From Actinomyces urogenitalis DSM 15434 (lineage in GTDB: Bacteria > Actinomycetota > Actinomycetes > Actinomycetales > Actinomycetaceae), in the NCBI RefSeq assembly GCF_000159035.1, contig NZ_DS999574.1, forward strand, positions 1,056,677 to 1,120,676: 64,000 nucleotides of DNA, in the 5' to 3' direction. This document shows positions 51,437-59,816 of the stretch, piece after piece. The notes below the pieces were generated by a model. The model had not been told where the DNA came from and did no database searches. It was given only the letters and a program-made list of their open reading frames with translations. The position numbers and the translations under genes were made by a program. The stretch's first letter is position 1. Each line of letters opens with the position of its first letter.

Positions 51437-52210
51437 ATGGGCATGAGCAAGAGAGAGTCCTACCGCAAGGGCCCGGTGCTGCTGCGCGGCACCCAGATCC
51501 CCTCCCAGACCACGGACGCGCGCCTGCTGTCCAGCCGCGATGACACTGACTGGCTGCACAAGGACCCCTGGCGGGTCATGCGCATCCAGGCTGAGTTCGT
51601 CGAGGGCTTCGGGGCCCTGGCCGAGCTCGGGCCGGCTATCAGCGTCTTCGGCTCGGCCCGGACCTCTCCGCAGGCGCCGGCCTACGCCCTGGCTGAGCAG
51701 GTGGGAGCCGGGATCGCGCGGGCCGGCTACGCCGTCATCACCGGCGGCGGACCTGGCGTCATGGAGGCTGCCAACAAGGGCGCTCATGAGGCTGGCGGGG
51801 TGTCCGTGGGCCTGGGCATCGAGCTGCCGCACGAGCAGGGAATGAACGACTACGTGGACCTGGGAGTGAACTTCCGGTACTTCTTCGCCCGCAAGACCAT
51901 GTTCGTCAAGTACTCCGACGGCTTCGTGGTGATGCCAGGCGGCTTCGGGACCATGGACGAGCTCTTCGAGGCCCTCACCCTGGTCCAGACCCGCAAGGTC
52001 AAGGAGTTCCCCGTGGTCCTGGTGGGCCGGCAGTTCTGGTCCGGGCTCGTGGACTGGCTGCGTGGGACCCTCGTGACCGAGGGGGTCATCTCCGCAGACG
52101 ACCCCGGTCTCTTCCACCTCGCGGACACCGCCGAGGAGGCCGTGGACTATGTCGTGGGTGCTGCCCGGCGCGTGCGCGCGGGGGAGGCCGGGCTGGCGGA
52201 CGAGGCCTGA
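51437..52210 (+). CDS. LOG-family protein (TIGR00730)
   Basis: The 257-residue protein has the two LOG motifs 'VITGGGPGVMEAANKGA' and 'VMPGGFGTMDELFEALT', which bind a nucleotide 5'-monophosphate. LOG proteins are phosphoribohydrolases that release the base from cytokinin-like nucleotides or from other nucleoside monophosphates. The 60-residue N-terminal extension, rich in Arg and Asp, is typical of actinobacterial members. ATG 51437 follows GAGG at 7-nt spacing; ATG 51443 is also possible. It lies between dapE and DUF3117 as in related actinobacteria. Confidence 0.9.
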   Translation: MGMSKRESYRKGPVLLRGTQIPSQTTDARLLSSRDDTDWLHKDPWRVMRIQAEFVEGFGALAELGPAISVFGSARTSPQAPAYALAEQVGAGIARAGYAVITGGGPGVMEAANKGAHEAGGVSVGLGIELPHEQGMNDYVDLGVNFRYFFARKTMFVKYSDGFVVMPGGFGTMDELFEALTLVQTRKVKEFPVVLVGRQFWSGLVDWLRGTLVTEGVISADDPGLFHLADTAEEAVDYVVGAARRVRAGEAGLADEA

Positions 52211-52294
52211 CGCACGAGTCTGCAGCGGGGCGCACAGTAGCCGACCCTGAGTGGATTTGGCCACCTTTTAAAGGTTGCTTAAGGCCCCATGTCG

Positions 52295-52300
52295 TACAAT
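52295..52300 (+). promoter_or_regulatory. Promoter -10 region of the DUF3117 gene
   Basis: TACAAT stands in a markedly AT-rich stretch (52256-52303) that also holds TTGCTT (52275-52280, only 14 bp upstream) and the palindrome CCTTTTAAAGG. The -10 looks good; the -35 assignment is unsure. A leader of about 45 nt would precede the ribosome site. Confidence 0.55.
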
Positions 52301-52352
52301 AAACGGGGTCGCGCGGTGAGGATCCGCGTGTGTACACGTGAAAGGGGAGCAC

Positions 52353-52520
52353 ATGGCTGCCATGAAGCCCAGGACCGGTGACGGTCCCCTCGAGGTTGTC
52401 AAGGAGGGGCGCTCCATCATCATGCGGGTCCCGCTGGAGGGCGGTGGCCGTCTCGTCGTTGAGATTTCGCCTGATGAGATCCGTGAGCTCCAGGAGGCTC
52501 TCAGCTCAGTCAAGATCTGA
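52353..52520 (+). CDS. DUF3117 protein
   Basis: This 55-residue protein reads 'AAMKPRTGDGPLEVVKEGR' followed by 'VPLEGGGRLVVEISPDEI', the hallmark of DUF3117, a family confined largely to actinobacteria. The role is unknown; the Gly-rich beta hairpin between charged helices suggests a small soluble protein. ATG 52353 follows GGGGAG with ideal spacing and is preferred to an ATG 15 nt upstream that lies before the site. Its strong promoter, strong ribosome site and tight terminator suggest high expression. Confidence 0.93.
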   Translation: MAAMKPRTGDGPLEVVKEGRSIIMRVPLEGGGRLVVEISPDEIRELQEALSSVKI

Positions 52521-52553
52521 CGCGTTGTGGCTCCCAACGGAGCCGACGGCGGT

Positions 52554-52584
52554 GGGGCCGGGTCCGCAAGGATCCGGCCCCTTT
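52554..52584 (+). terminator. Rho-independent terminator after DUF3117
   Basis: A 12-bp stem (52554-52565 with 52570-52581, one G-U pair) with a GCAA loop is followed by TTT, the only terminator in the window close to the classic form. Confidence 0.85.
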
Positions 52585-52594
52585 GCTGTGCCTC

Positions 52595-53230
52595 CTAGGC
52601 GCGGCGCACGGCCACCAGCAGCCCGTCGCCCACTGGGAGCAGGCTCGTCAGCAGCGCCTCCTCCTCACGCAGCGCCTTGCCCAGCTCGCGTGCGGCGACC
52701 GTGGCAGCATCACGCCGGGCCGGGTCAGCCACGTGGTCATTCCACAGGGCACGGGTGACGGCCAGGACCCCGCCCACGCGCAGCATCCTCAACGCCTGGG
52801 TCGCCAACGCGGCCGCCTCCTGCGGGCCGACGTCCAGGACAACCATGTCGTAGGAGCGCGGTGCCATGCGAGGCATGACGTCGGAGGCTCGTCCCTGGAT
52901 GATGCGCGTACGCGAGCTGGCGTATCCGGCAGCGTCAAAGGCTCGGCGAGCCTCCCGCTGGAGCTCTGGCTCGACGTCGATCGTCGTCAGCACGCCGTCA
53001 GGTCCCATGCCGGCCAGCAGCCACAGACCGGAGGTGCCGGTGCCGGTGCCGATCTCCGCGACCGATCGTGCTGCCACTGAGGCGGCCAGCATCCGCAGAG
53101 TCGCACCCGTGGCCGGCGAGACGGGCGAGGTGCCCAGCTCCAGGCCACGCAGGCGCGCCTGGGTCGTCAGCTCGTCCTCGAGGGGAAACTCCTCGGTGTA
53201 GGACCAGCTCAGCGTCTTGTCGGCACCCAT
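52595..53230 (-). CDS. SAM-dependent O-methyltransferase
   Basis: The 211-residue protein is a class I methyltransferase of the catechol/caffeoyl-CoA O-methyltransferase type: 'VAEIGTGTGTSGLWLLAGM' (motif I), 'LTTIDVEPELQREARRAF' (motif II) and 'YDMVVLDVGPQEAAAL' (metal/catalytic region). ATG 53230 follows AAGAGGA. It corresponds in order to Rv1220c of M. tuberculosis, next to tatB (recalled synteny). The physiological substrate is unknown. Confidence 0.87.
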   Translation of the reverse strand: MGADKTLSWSYTEEFPLEDELTTQARLRGLELGTSPVSPATGATLRMLAASVAARSVAEIGTGTGTSGLWLLAGMGPDGVLTTIDVEPELQREARRAFDAAGYASSRTRIIQGRASDVMPRMAPRSYDMVVLDVGPQEAAALATQALRMLRVGGVLAVTRALWNDHVADPARRDAATVAARELGKALREEEALLTSLLPVGDGLLVAVRRA

Positions 53231-53355
53231 CGGCGTCCTCTTCCTGCGTCAGTCGTGCCCCGGGGCAGGGCGTGCACGTGCCCTATTGTTCCAGGTCCTG
53301 GCGATGGCGCAGGACGCCCACGGCGGACGATGCGGCCCGGGTGCCTCCTGCTCCA

Positions 53356-53361
53356 TATACT
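53356..53361 (+). promoter_or_regulatory. -10 box of leaderless tatB promoter
   Basis: TATACT ends 7 nt before GTG 53369. No ribosome site lies between them. Confidence 0.55.
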
Positions 53362-53368
53362 GGCAACC

Positions 53369-54424
53369 GTGTTTGGCATCTCCGGCGGCGAGTTCTTTGT
53401 CATCCTGCTCGTCATTGTGATCGTGGTGGGGCCTCAGCGGCTGCCTGAGTACACGCGCAAGCTCACCCAGCTTGTTCGTCAGCTGCGGCTGTTCATTGAC
53501 AACGCCAAGGAGCAGATCGCTGAAGAGGTGGGTCCTGAGCTCGGGGACCTCAACCTCAAGGACCTGGACCCGCGCAACTACGACCCGCGCAAGATCGTGC
53601 GTGACGCGCTGGGCGAGGACCTGGACGCGATCCGCAAGGACCTGACCAGCCCCTTCGAGTCGGTCCTGTCCACCGCCAAGAAGACCTCCGACGACGCCGC
53701 TGCCGCCCTGTCCCAGGACGCCCAGTCGCGGTCGGGCAAGTCCCTGTCCCAGATGATCGAGGACAAGGCAGAGCAGACCCGCAAGGCCAAGGAGGAGAGC
53801 AAGGCCGGCGCCCAGCCTTCCCCGCAGCCTGGGACGCAGACTGACAGCCAGCAGGACGACCTCGACGGTGACCAGGCACCTGCTGACGCTGGCGAGCAGA
53901 GCGCCCCGGAGGCAGAGGAGGCGGCGACGCCAGACGCCGGGGCGGCCGAGCGCGAGGCGGCGGCCGCGGCCTCAGCCGACGACCAGGACGAGACCGAGCC
54001 GGAGACGGCCGGGGAGCCGGAGCCTGCGGATGCAGGGACGACAACCGCTGACGACGTCGAGGAACCAGGGGAGGGGCTGGATCCGCAACAGGCTCCTGAA
54101 CCTGCTGACCAGGCGCAGGAGCAGCAGGAACCGGACGAGTCCGAGCAGGCCGACGAGGCTGCAGAGCCGGATCCGGCTGAGGAGACCAGCCGCCGTGAGC
54201 TGCTCACCGACGCCGTCGACACCGTGACCGAGGCGGTGACGGAGATGGGCGACGCCATGACGGACGTTGCGGACGGCGTCTCCGGGCTGGCCGAGATCCC
54301 CTCGACCCTCGCGGTCGAGAACACCGCTTCTCCAGCGCGTCCGCTGTCTCCGCGTGAGATCGTGCGTGCTGCCAACGCCGCCGCGCGCACGCGCCGGGAG
54401 GCGGCCACCGCCGTCGTCGAGTGA
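53369..54424 (+). CDS. tatB: Sec-independent protein translocase subunit TatB
   Basis: TatB forms the twin-arginine receptor complex with TatC. From GTG 53369 the protein begins 'MFGISGGEFFVILLVIVIVV' (membrane helix), then 'GPQRLPEYTRKLTQLVRQLR', the Gly-Pro hinge and amphipathic helix of TatB. It has 351 residues, about twice the usual length, because of a C-terminal tail (from about residue 150) dominated by Ala, Glu, Asp, Gln and Pro. That tail contains acidic Pro-Glu-rich stretches and ends 'REIVRAANAAARTRREAATA'. tatA and tatC are not in the window. It follows the actinobacterial order with mrp nearby. Confidence 0.9.
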   Translation: MFGISGGEFFVILLVIVIVVGPQRLPEYTRKLTQLVRQLRLFIDNAKEQIAEEVGPELGDLNLKDLDPRNYDPRKIVRDALGEDLDAIRKDLTSPFESVLSTAKKTSDDAAAALSQDAQSRSGKSLSQMIEDKAEQTRKAKEESKAGAQPSPQPGTQTDSQQDDLDGDQAPADAGEQSAPEAEEAATPDAGAAEREAAAAASADDQDETEPETAGEPEPADAGTTTADDVEEPGEGLDPQQAPEPADQAQEQQEPDESEQADEAAEPDPAEETSRRELLTDAVDTVTEAVTEMGDAMTDVADGVSGLAEIPSTLAVENTASPARPLSPREIVRAANAAARTRREAATAVVE

Positions 54425-54485
54425 GCCGATGAGACGGGTCGAGAAGGCTCGCCGTAGTCGTTGCGTGCGCACAGAGCCCGGCTCG

Positions 54486-54537
54486 CAGGTACGGGGAGGG
54501 GCCGACCACCATCGTGGTCGGCCCCTCCCCGTACCTG
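54486..54537. terminator. 24-bp perfect hairpin between tatB and mrp
   Basis: Arms 54486-54509 and 54514-54537 are perfect reverse complements with a CATC loop. It lies between convergent tatB and mrp and should stop transcription from both sides. Confidence 0.85.
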
Positions 54538-54549
54538 GTCAGCCGCCGC

Positions 54550-55698
54550 TCAGCCCACGGGGCTGATACCGAGCTTCATACCTGACAGTCCACGCTGCTT
54601 GTGGCCCAGCTGCTGGGCCACCTTCGTCAGCTCCAGCGCTGCCGGGGCGTCGGCGGCAGGCTTGCCGTCCTGGCCGATCGTGGCCGGCACGCCCACGTCC
54701 GAGCCCTCACGCAGCTTGATGTCCAGCGGAAGCTGGGCCAGGAGCGGCACCTCGTAGCCCAGGGTCTGGGACAGCGACTGGCTGACGGCCTGGCCGCCAC
54801 CAGATCCGAAGACCTCCAGGCGCGAGCCGTCGGGCTGGGGCATGTAGGACATGTTCTCGATGACGCCGACGACCTTCTGCTTGGTCTGGGTAGCGATGAG
54901 ACCTGTGCGCTCGGCCACCTCGGCGGCAGCGGTCTGCGGCGTGGTCACCACGAGGATCTCGGCGTTGGGCAGGAGCTGGGCCACCGAGATGGTCACATCA
55001 CCGGTCCCGGGGGGAAGGTCGAGCAGCAGCACGTCCAGGTCGCCCCAGAAGACGTCGGAGAGGAACTGCTGGACGGCTCGGTGCAGCATGGGACCGCGCC
55101 AGACCACCGGCTGCTTGTCCTCGACGAACATGCCGATCGAGATGACCTTCACGTCGTGCGCCACCGGCGGGACGATCATGCCGTCCAGCTGGGTGGGAAC
55201 CTGGTCCACACCCAGCATGCGCGGGATCGAGAAGCCGTAGATATCGGCGTCCACCACGCCCACGCTCAGGCCCTGGGCGGCCATGGCGGCAGCCAGGTTG
55301 GCCGTCACGGAGGACTTACCGACCCCGCCCTTGCCGGAGGTCACGGCGTAGACGCGGGTGAGGTTGCCGGGCTTGGAGAAGGGGATCTCGGGCTCGGCCG
55401 CGCCGCCGCGCAGGTGGCTGCGCAGGGCGGCCCGCTGCTCGTCATTCATCACGCCCATACGCACCTGGACGTCGGTGACGCCCTCCAGCGCACCGACCTC
55501 CTTGCGGGTGTCAGCGGTGATGGTGTCCTTGAGCGGGCAGCCGGCCACGGTCAGCAGGACGCTGACGGTGACGACGCCGGCGTCACTGATCTCGATGGAC
55601 TCCACCATGCCGAGGTCGGTGATGGGCTGACGGATCTCAGGGTCGATGACGCGTCCGAGCGCCTGGCGCACCTGGTCCTGTGTAGGGATGGTCGACAT
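54550..55698 (-). CDS. mrp: Mrp/ApbC-type P-loop ATPase (Fe-S cluster carrier)
   Basis: The 382-residue protein has an N-terminal MIP18/DUF59 domain ('ALGRVIDPEIRQPITDLGMV', with 'TVAGCPLKDTI') and a deviant Walker A 'SGKGGVGKSSVTANLAAAM' (about 121-139), then 'GVVDADIYGFSIPRMLG' and 'VLLLDLPPGTGD'. ApbC/Mrp proteins load Fe-S clusters on apoproteins. The usual C-x2-C after 'IENMSY' is missing here ('MPQPDGSRLEVFGSGGG'), as I recall for mycobacterial Mrp, so cluster binding must rely on other residues. ATG 55698 lies 7 nt after TAGGAT. Confidence 0.92.
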   Translation of the reverse strand: MSTIPTQDQVRQALGRVIDPEIRQPITDLGMVESIEISDAGVVTVSVLLTVAGCPLKDTITADTRKEVGALEGVTDVQVRMGVMNDEQRAALRSHLRGGAAEPEIPFSKPGNLTRVYAVTSGKGGVGKSSVTANLAAAMAAQGLSVGVVDADIYGFSIPRMLGVDQVPTQLDGMIVPPVAHDVKVISIGMFVEDKQPVVWRGPMLHRAVQQFLSDVFWGDLDVLLLDLPPGTGDVTISVAQLLPNAEILVVTTPQTAAAEVAERTGLIATQTKQKVVGVIENMSYMPQPDGSRLEVFGSGGGQAVSQSLSQTLGYEVPLLAQLPLDIKLREGSDVGVPATIGQDGKPAADAPAALELTKVAQQLGHKQRGLSGMKLGISPVG

Positions 55699-55705
55699 GC
55701 GTCCC

Positions 55706-55711
55706 ATCCTA
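55706..55711 (-). promoter_or_regulatory. -10 box of leaderless mrp promoter
   Basis: TAGGAT on the minus strand ends 7 nt before the mrp ATG; no ribosome site is seen. Confidence 0.5.
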
Positions 55712-55851
55712 TGTAGGAGGGGACGGGTGCTGATCGTGGTGAGGAGCACGTAGCGCGTGTATCACCCTGTCGTGCCACAGCAGCGGCGCAGATCCTGCCT
55801 AGGCTGAAGGCATCCCGACCCCGGGACCACGACCCCCAGAGAGACCCGCAC

Positions 55852-57771
55852 ATGTCCCGCTTCCTCCACCCTCAGCCGGCACCCCACTGCGGGGAGCCGG
55901 CCTCAGCCGCTGCCCAGGGGCGTGCCGGCACGCGTGTGGCAGGACTCGACGGGCTCAGGGCCGTCGCCGTGGTCCTCGTGCTCGTCTACCACCTCGTCCC
56001 CGGGCTCCTGCCCGGCGGCATGGTCGGGGTCGACGCCTTCTTCGTCATCTCCGGCTTCCTCATCACCAGCCTCCTGGTCAGCCAGCACCGCGCTACCGGC
56101 GCCATCGACCTACGCCGTTTCTGGGTACGACGCCTGCGCAGGATCGTGCCCGCCCTGCTCATCGCGGTCGTCGTCGTGGTCTCGCTCGCGGCCTTCCTGG
56201 GAGGTGACGTGCTGCTGGGTGTGCGCCGTCAGGTCCTCGGGGCGGCGACCCTGGTCTACAACTGGGTCGAGATCGCGGCAGGCTCGTCCTACTTTGACCT
56301 TACCCAGCCGCTGCTGCTGACCAATGTCTGGTCGCTGGCGGTGGAGGAGCAGTTCTACCTGCTGTGGCCCTTCGTCATCATCGCCGTCCTGCGCAAGGGC
56401 ACGGGCCGTGAGCGCACGCGCCGCGGCGCCTGGCTGTGCCTGGCCCTGTCAGCGACCTCGGCGGCCGTGGCCGTCATCGCCTCGCTGGCTGGCGCCTCGG
56501 CCTCCCGGGTGTACATGGGCACCGATACCCACGCCTTCGGCCTCATGCTCGGCGCGGGGCTGGCGCTGTGGCACGGGCAGGCGACCGACGCCGAGGCGTG
56601 CCGGGCCATGAGCGTGGGAGTGCGTGAGCGACTCCTGCGAGGATCGCTGGGCTGGCTCGGCCTCATCGGGCTGCTGGCCTGCGCCTACCTCGCCAGTGAC
56701 TCCAGCCAGGCCGGTGCCTGGCCGCCGGCCTCCACGTTGTGGCTGGTGGGAGCCTCGCTGTGCGCGCTGGCGGTAATCCAGGCCGTCACCGCGGAGGTCA
56801 GCCAGCGTCCCGGCCCGGCCCGCTGGCTGACGGCGGTGCTGGACCTGCGGCCCATGACCTGGCTGGGACAGCGCTCCTACGGCTTGTACCTGTGGCACTG
56901 GCCCATCTGGGTCCTGGCCTTCTACTCCATGCCGCCCTCGACCGACCCGCGCCTGGTGACAGGAGCCGTCATGGCCCTGACCCTCGGCGTCGCCGAGCTG
57001 TCCTACCGCTACGTCGAGACCCCGATCCGCCTCAAGGGGCTCAAGGGCTGGCTGCGCGGTGCGGCTCATGCCGGCCCGCGCTCGGTGCTGGCGATGTCCG
57101 GCGTCGTGACCTGTCTGGCTCTGCTGGTCGCTCTCGCCTTCGCCGCCCAGCCCCGCCACTCCAGCGCCGAGGAGGCCATCGCCACCGGTGCTCGCGCGCT
57201 GGCCTCCTCCCAGGCCTCCGCCTCACCCTCGGCTGCGCCCTCGCCGACGGCGAGCCCCACGCCGGCCGCCGAGGTGAGCGGAGACCAGGTCGAGGTCGTC
57301 GGAGACTCCGTCACCCTGGCCTCGGCTCCCGGTCTGGAGGCCGTGCTTCCCGGCATCGCCATCGACGCGAAGGTCTCGCGCTCCTTCTACGCGGCCGTGA
57401 CCACGGTGCAGGAGATGGACGCGCAGTACGGCCCGCGCCCCTACGTCGTCGTCGCCCTGGCAACCAACGGGACAGTGAGCACTGAGCAGCTCGACGACGT
57501 CCTGTCCTACCTCGGCACCGAGCGGCGCCTGGTGCTGGTCACCGGCTACGGGCCGGCCCGCACCACCTGGATCCCGGGTGCCAACCAGGCCATCCAGGAA
57601 TTCGCCGCCGCACACAGCGATCAGGTGGCCGTCGCTGACTGGAACGCCGCGATCGCCCCGCACCTGGACCTGCTCGCTCAGGACCAGGTCCACCCCGGGG
57701 CCGAGGGCGGGCAGCTGTACGCCGACACCGTCCGCCAGGCCCTGGAGGTCGTGGCGAACGCAGGGCGCTGA
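55852..57771 (+). CDS. OatA-like membrane acyltransferase with SGNH domain
   Basis: The 639-residue protein has an acyltransferase-3 membrane domain (residues about 30-430, around ten helices) with 'GLDGLRAVAVVLVLVYHLVP' (catalytic His in the first helix), 'GVDAFFVISGFLITSLL' and 'FWVRRLRRIVPALLIAV'. After a Ser/Pro/Ala linker near 450-480 comes an extracellular SGNH-like domain starting 'VEVVGDSVTLASAPGLE' (nucleophile Ser) and ending with the Asp-x-x-His element 'DQVHPGAEGG'. Such proteins O-acetylate peptidoglycan or other surface glycans. It sits between mrp and the DUF1003/mgtE-like pair. Confidence 0.9.
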   Translation: MSRFLHPQPAPHCGEPASAAAQGRAGTRVAGLDGLRAVAVVLVLVYHLVPGLLPGGMVGVDAFFVISGFLITSLLVSQHRATGAIDLRRFWVRRLRRIVPALLIAVVVVVSLAAFLGGDVLLGVRRQVLGAATLVYNWVEIAAGSSYFDLTQPLLLTNVWSLAVEEQFYLLWPFVIIAVLRKGTGRERTRRGAWLCLALSATSAAVAVIASLAGASASRVYMGTDTHAFGLMLGAGLALWHGQATDAEACRAMSVGVRERLLRGSLGWLGLIGLLACAYLASDSSQAGAWPPASTLWLVGASLCALAVIQAVTAEVSQRPGPARWLTAVLDLRPMTWLGQRSYGLYLWHWPIWVLAFYSMPPSTDPRLVTGAVMALTLGVAELSYRYVETPIRLKGLKGWLRGAAHAGPRSVLAMSGVVTCLALLVALAFAAQPRHSSAEEAIATGARALASSQASASPSAAPSPTASPTPAAEVSGDQVEVVGDSVTLASAPGLEAVLPGIAIDAKVSRSFYAAVTTVQEMDAQYGPRPYVVVALATNGTVSTEQLDDVLSYLGTERRLVLVTGYGPARTTWIPGANQAIQEFAAAHSDQVAVADWNAAIAPHLDLLAQDQVHPGAEGGQLYADTVRQALEVVANAGR

Positions 57772-57856
57772 GGCCCTGCCGGCCCTCCGGCGCTGAGCTG
57801 CGCGGCCTGCCCCCTAGCCCGGTCCCAGGCACGGTGCCCCGGTCCCGGCGTGGGCC

Positions 57857-58438
57857 TCACGGGTGATCGTGCTCGCGCTCCTCGTCGCTGAGCTCCTCGA
57901 CCACCTCGGTGACCTCGGCGACGATCTCCTCGCGGCCACGGCGCTCCTCGGCCAGGATCTCCTCGAGCATGTCGCGCAGCTCCCCACGCACGAAGTCACG
58001 CGTGGCGACGTCGTTCATCGCCAGGCGCAGCGAGGCGATCTCGCGTGTGAGGAACTCGGTGTCCTGGAGGTTGGACTCGCTGCGCTGACGGTCCTGCTCG
58101 GCGGTGACGCGGTCGCGGTCGTCCTGCCGGTTCTGGGCCAGCAGGATCAGGGGCGCGGAGTAGGACGCCTGGAGCGAGAGCATGAGGGTCAGTGCCGTGA
58201 AACCGAGCTCGGCCTTGTCGAAGCGCAGGGACTCTGGGCCGTAGGCGTTCCAGATCATCCACACCGCCACGAAGACGGTCAGCCAGATGAGGAAGGTCGG
58301 GGTGCCGGAGAACCGAGCGATGGCCTCAGCCACGCGGCCCGAGGTGTCCGAGCGCGAGGCTGAGCCGCGGGCAGGATTAGTCCACCGCATCCACCGGGCA
58401 CGGCCCTTGGGCAGCGGCTGGTCAAGAGGCTCAGGCAT
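57857..58438 (-). CDS. DUF1003 membrane protein
   Basis: The 193-residue protein has two membrane helices ('TFLIWLTVFVAVWMIWNAY' near 50-68 and 'LGFTALTLMLSLQASYSAPL' near 79-98) followed by 'LILLAQNRQDDRDRVTAEQD', the DUF1003 signature, and a long charged C-terminal coiled region (about 110-193). Function is not established. ATG 58438 follows GAGGAG and overlaps the upstream mgtE-like stop by 8 nt, so the two are coupled. A start five codons earlier lies inside that ribosome site and is rejected. Confidence 0.88.
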   Translation of the reverse strand: MPEPLDQPLPKGRARWMRWTNPARGSASRSDTSGRVAEAIARFSGTPTFLIWLTVFVAVWMIWNAYGPESLRFDKAELGFTALTLMLSLQASYSAPLILLAQNRQDDRDRVTAEQDRQRSESNLQDTEFLTREIASLRLAMNDVATRDFVRGELRDMLEEILAEERRGREEIVAEVTEVVEELSDEEREHDHP

Positions 58439-59726
58439 TGGCGCTCCTCTCAATCATCTCGTCGGTGACGTCGTCATCGGCCTCGCGCCAGTCATCGGGC
58501 ATGAGGTGGTCAAGCACGTCGTCCACGGAGACAGCGCCGAGCAGGCGTCCGGCGTCGTCTAGCACGGGCAGGGCCGTGAGGTTGTAGGTGGCCAGCAGAC
58601 GGGTCACGGTACCGATGGAGTCCTCAGGATGGACCTTGTCCAGGTCCTGGTCGAGGATCGAGCCCACCAGGCGCTGGGGCCGCTCGCGCAGTGCGCGCTG
58701 GAGGTGGACCATGCCCAGGAACTGACCGGTGGGAGTCTCCAGCGGCGGACGGCATACGAAGGCCACCGTCGCTAGCGCCGGGGGGATCTCCGCCTTGCGG
58801 GCGTGGGCGAGGAACTGCGCCACGCTCGCCTCCGGAGGCAGGATGATGGGCTCGGTGGTCATCAGGCCACCGGCGGTGTACTCGTCATAGGTCATCAGCC
58901 GCCGCACGTCCTCGGCCTCCTCGGGCTCCATGAGGTCCAGGAGCACGGTGGCCTGGGGGGCAGGCAGCTCAGCCATGAGGTCGGCAGCGTCATCAGGCTG
59001 CATGGCGTCGAGCACGTCCGCGGCGCGCGAGACCTCCAGGGCGGAGATGAGGGCGACGGCGTCGTCGTCACTGAGCTCCTCGACGGCGTCAGCCAGCCGC
59101 TCGTCCTCCAGCTCGGCCGCCACCTCCACCTGACGGGCCAGGGGCAGGTCGGACAGGACGTCGGCGAGGTCGGCCGGCTTGAGGTCCTCCATCGTGGCCA
59201 GCAGCGCCGTAGCGCCCTGCTGGTCCACTGATCCTGCCAGCCCTGTGACGTCCTCGGGACGCAGGGTGAGCGTCTCACCGCGGCGCAGGCCCAGCGGTCC
59301 GGAGGAGCCTCGCTGGACGAACAGGCGCGTGACCTTCCAGTCCTTGTTACGGTCCCTCTCGATGGCGACGTCGCGGATCGTGACCTTGCCGGTGCCGTCA
59401 CGCAGCGTCACCACGCGGTCCAGCAGCTCGCCGACCACGAGCGTCTCGACCTTGCGCTGGGAGAAGCGGCGGATGTTGACCAGCCCGGTGGTGATGACGG
59501 CGCCGGGCTCGATCGCCGTGACACGGGACAGGGGCAGGAAGACCCGGCGGCGCCCGGAGACGTCGATGACGAAACCGACCGCTCGGGGCTCCCCGCGCAG
59601 ACGGATGAGGACGACGACGTCATGCACCTTGCCCACCGCGTCCCCCAGGGGGTCGAAGACGGTGGTGCCCACCAGCCGGGCGACGTAGACCCTCGTGGTG
59701 CTGGAGCGTGAGCTTGCGCGTGCCAT
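58431..59726 (-). CDS. MgtE-N/CBS-domain protein without transport domain
   Basis: The 431-residue protein resembles the cytoplasmic half of the magnesium channel MgtE. It has a PRC-barrel-like N-terminus ('VGKVHDVVVLIRLRGEPRAV'), the MgtE-N helical repeats ('MEDLKPADLADVLSDLPLA' to 'LLDLMEPEEAEDVRRLM') and two CBS domains ('GLMTTEPIILPPEASVAQFL', 'LPVLDDAGRLLGAVSVDDVL'). There is no membrane domain, so it cannot be a channel. ATG 59726 follows GGAG, with TACTCT further upstream as a possible -10. It overlaps the DUF1003 gene by 8 nt, which supplies two membrane helices. An Mg-sensing regulatory role is inference. Confidence 0.87.
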   Translation of the reverse strand: MARASSRSSTTRVYVARLVGTTVFDPLGDAVGKVHDVVVLIRLRGEPRAVGFVIDVSGRRRVFLPLSRVTAIEPGAVITTGLVNIRRFSQRKVETLVVGELLDRVVTLRDGTGKVTIRDVAIERDRNKDWKVTRLFVQRGSSGPLGLRRGETLTLRPEDVTGLAGSVDQQGATALLATMEDLKPADLADVLSDLPLARQVEVAAELEDERLADAVEELSDDDAVALISALEVSRAADVLDAMQPDDAADLMAELPAPQATVLLDLMEPEEAEDVRRLMTYDEYTAGGLMTTEPIILPPEASVAQFLAHARKAEIPPALATVAFVCRPPLETPTGQFLGMVHLQRALRERPQRLVGSILDQDLDKVHPEDSIGTVTRLLATYNLTALPVLDDAGRLLGAVSVDDVLDHLMPDDWREADDDVTDEMIERSANA

Positions 59727-59816
59727 CGTGTTCTCCACGAGCACAGAGTATGCGCCAGCAGCGTGAACGTCCCGTTGACCGCTGCCTGCCGGGGCCAGGC
59801 GTGGGACCATACACTC

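Noticed and set aside
54601..55716. 371-codon plus-strand frame opposite mrp
   Set aside because: Shadow frame with His/Gly/Asp-rich composition; mrp on the other strand has full family motifs.
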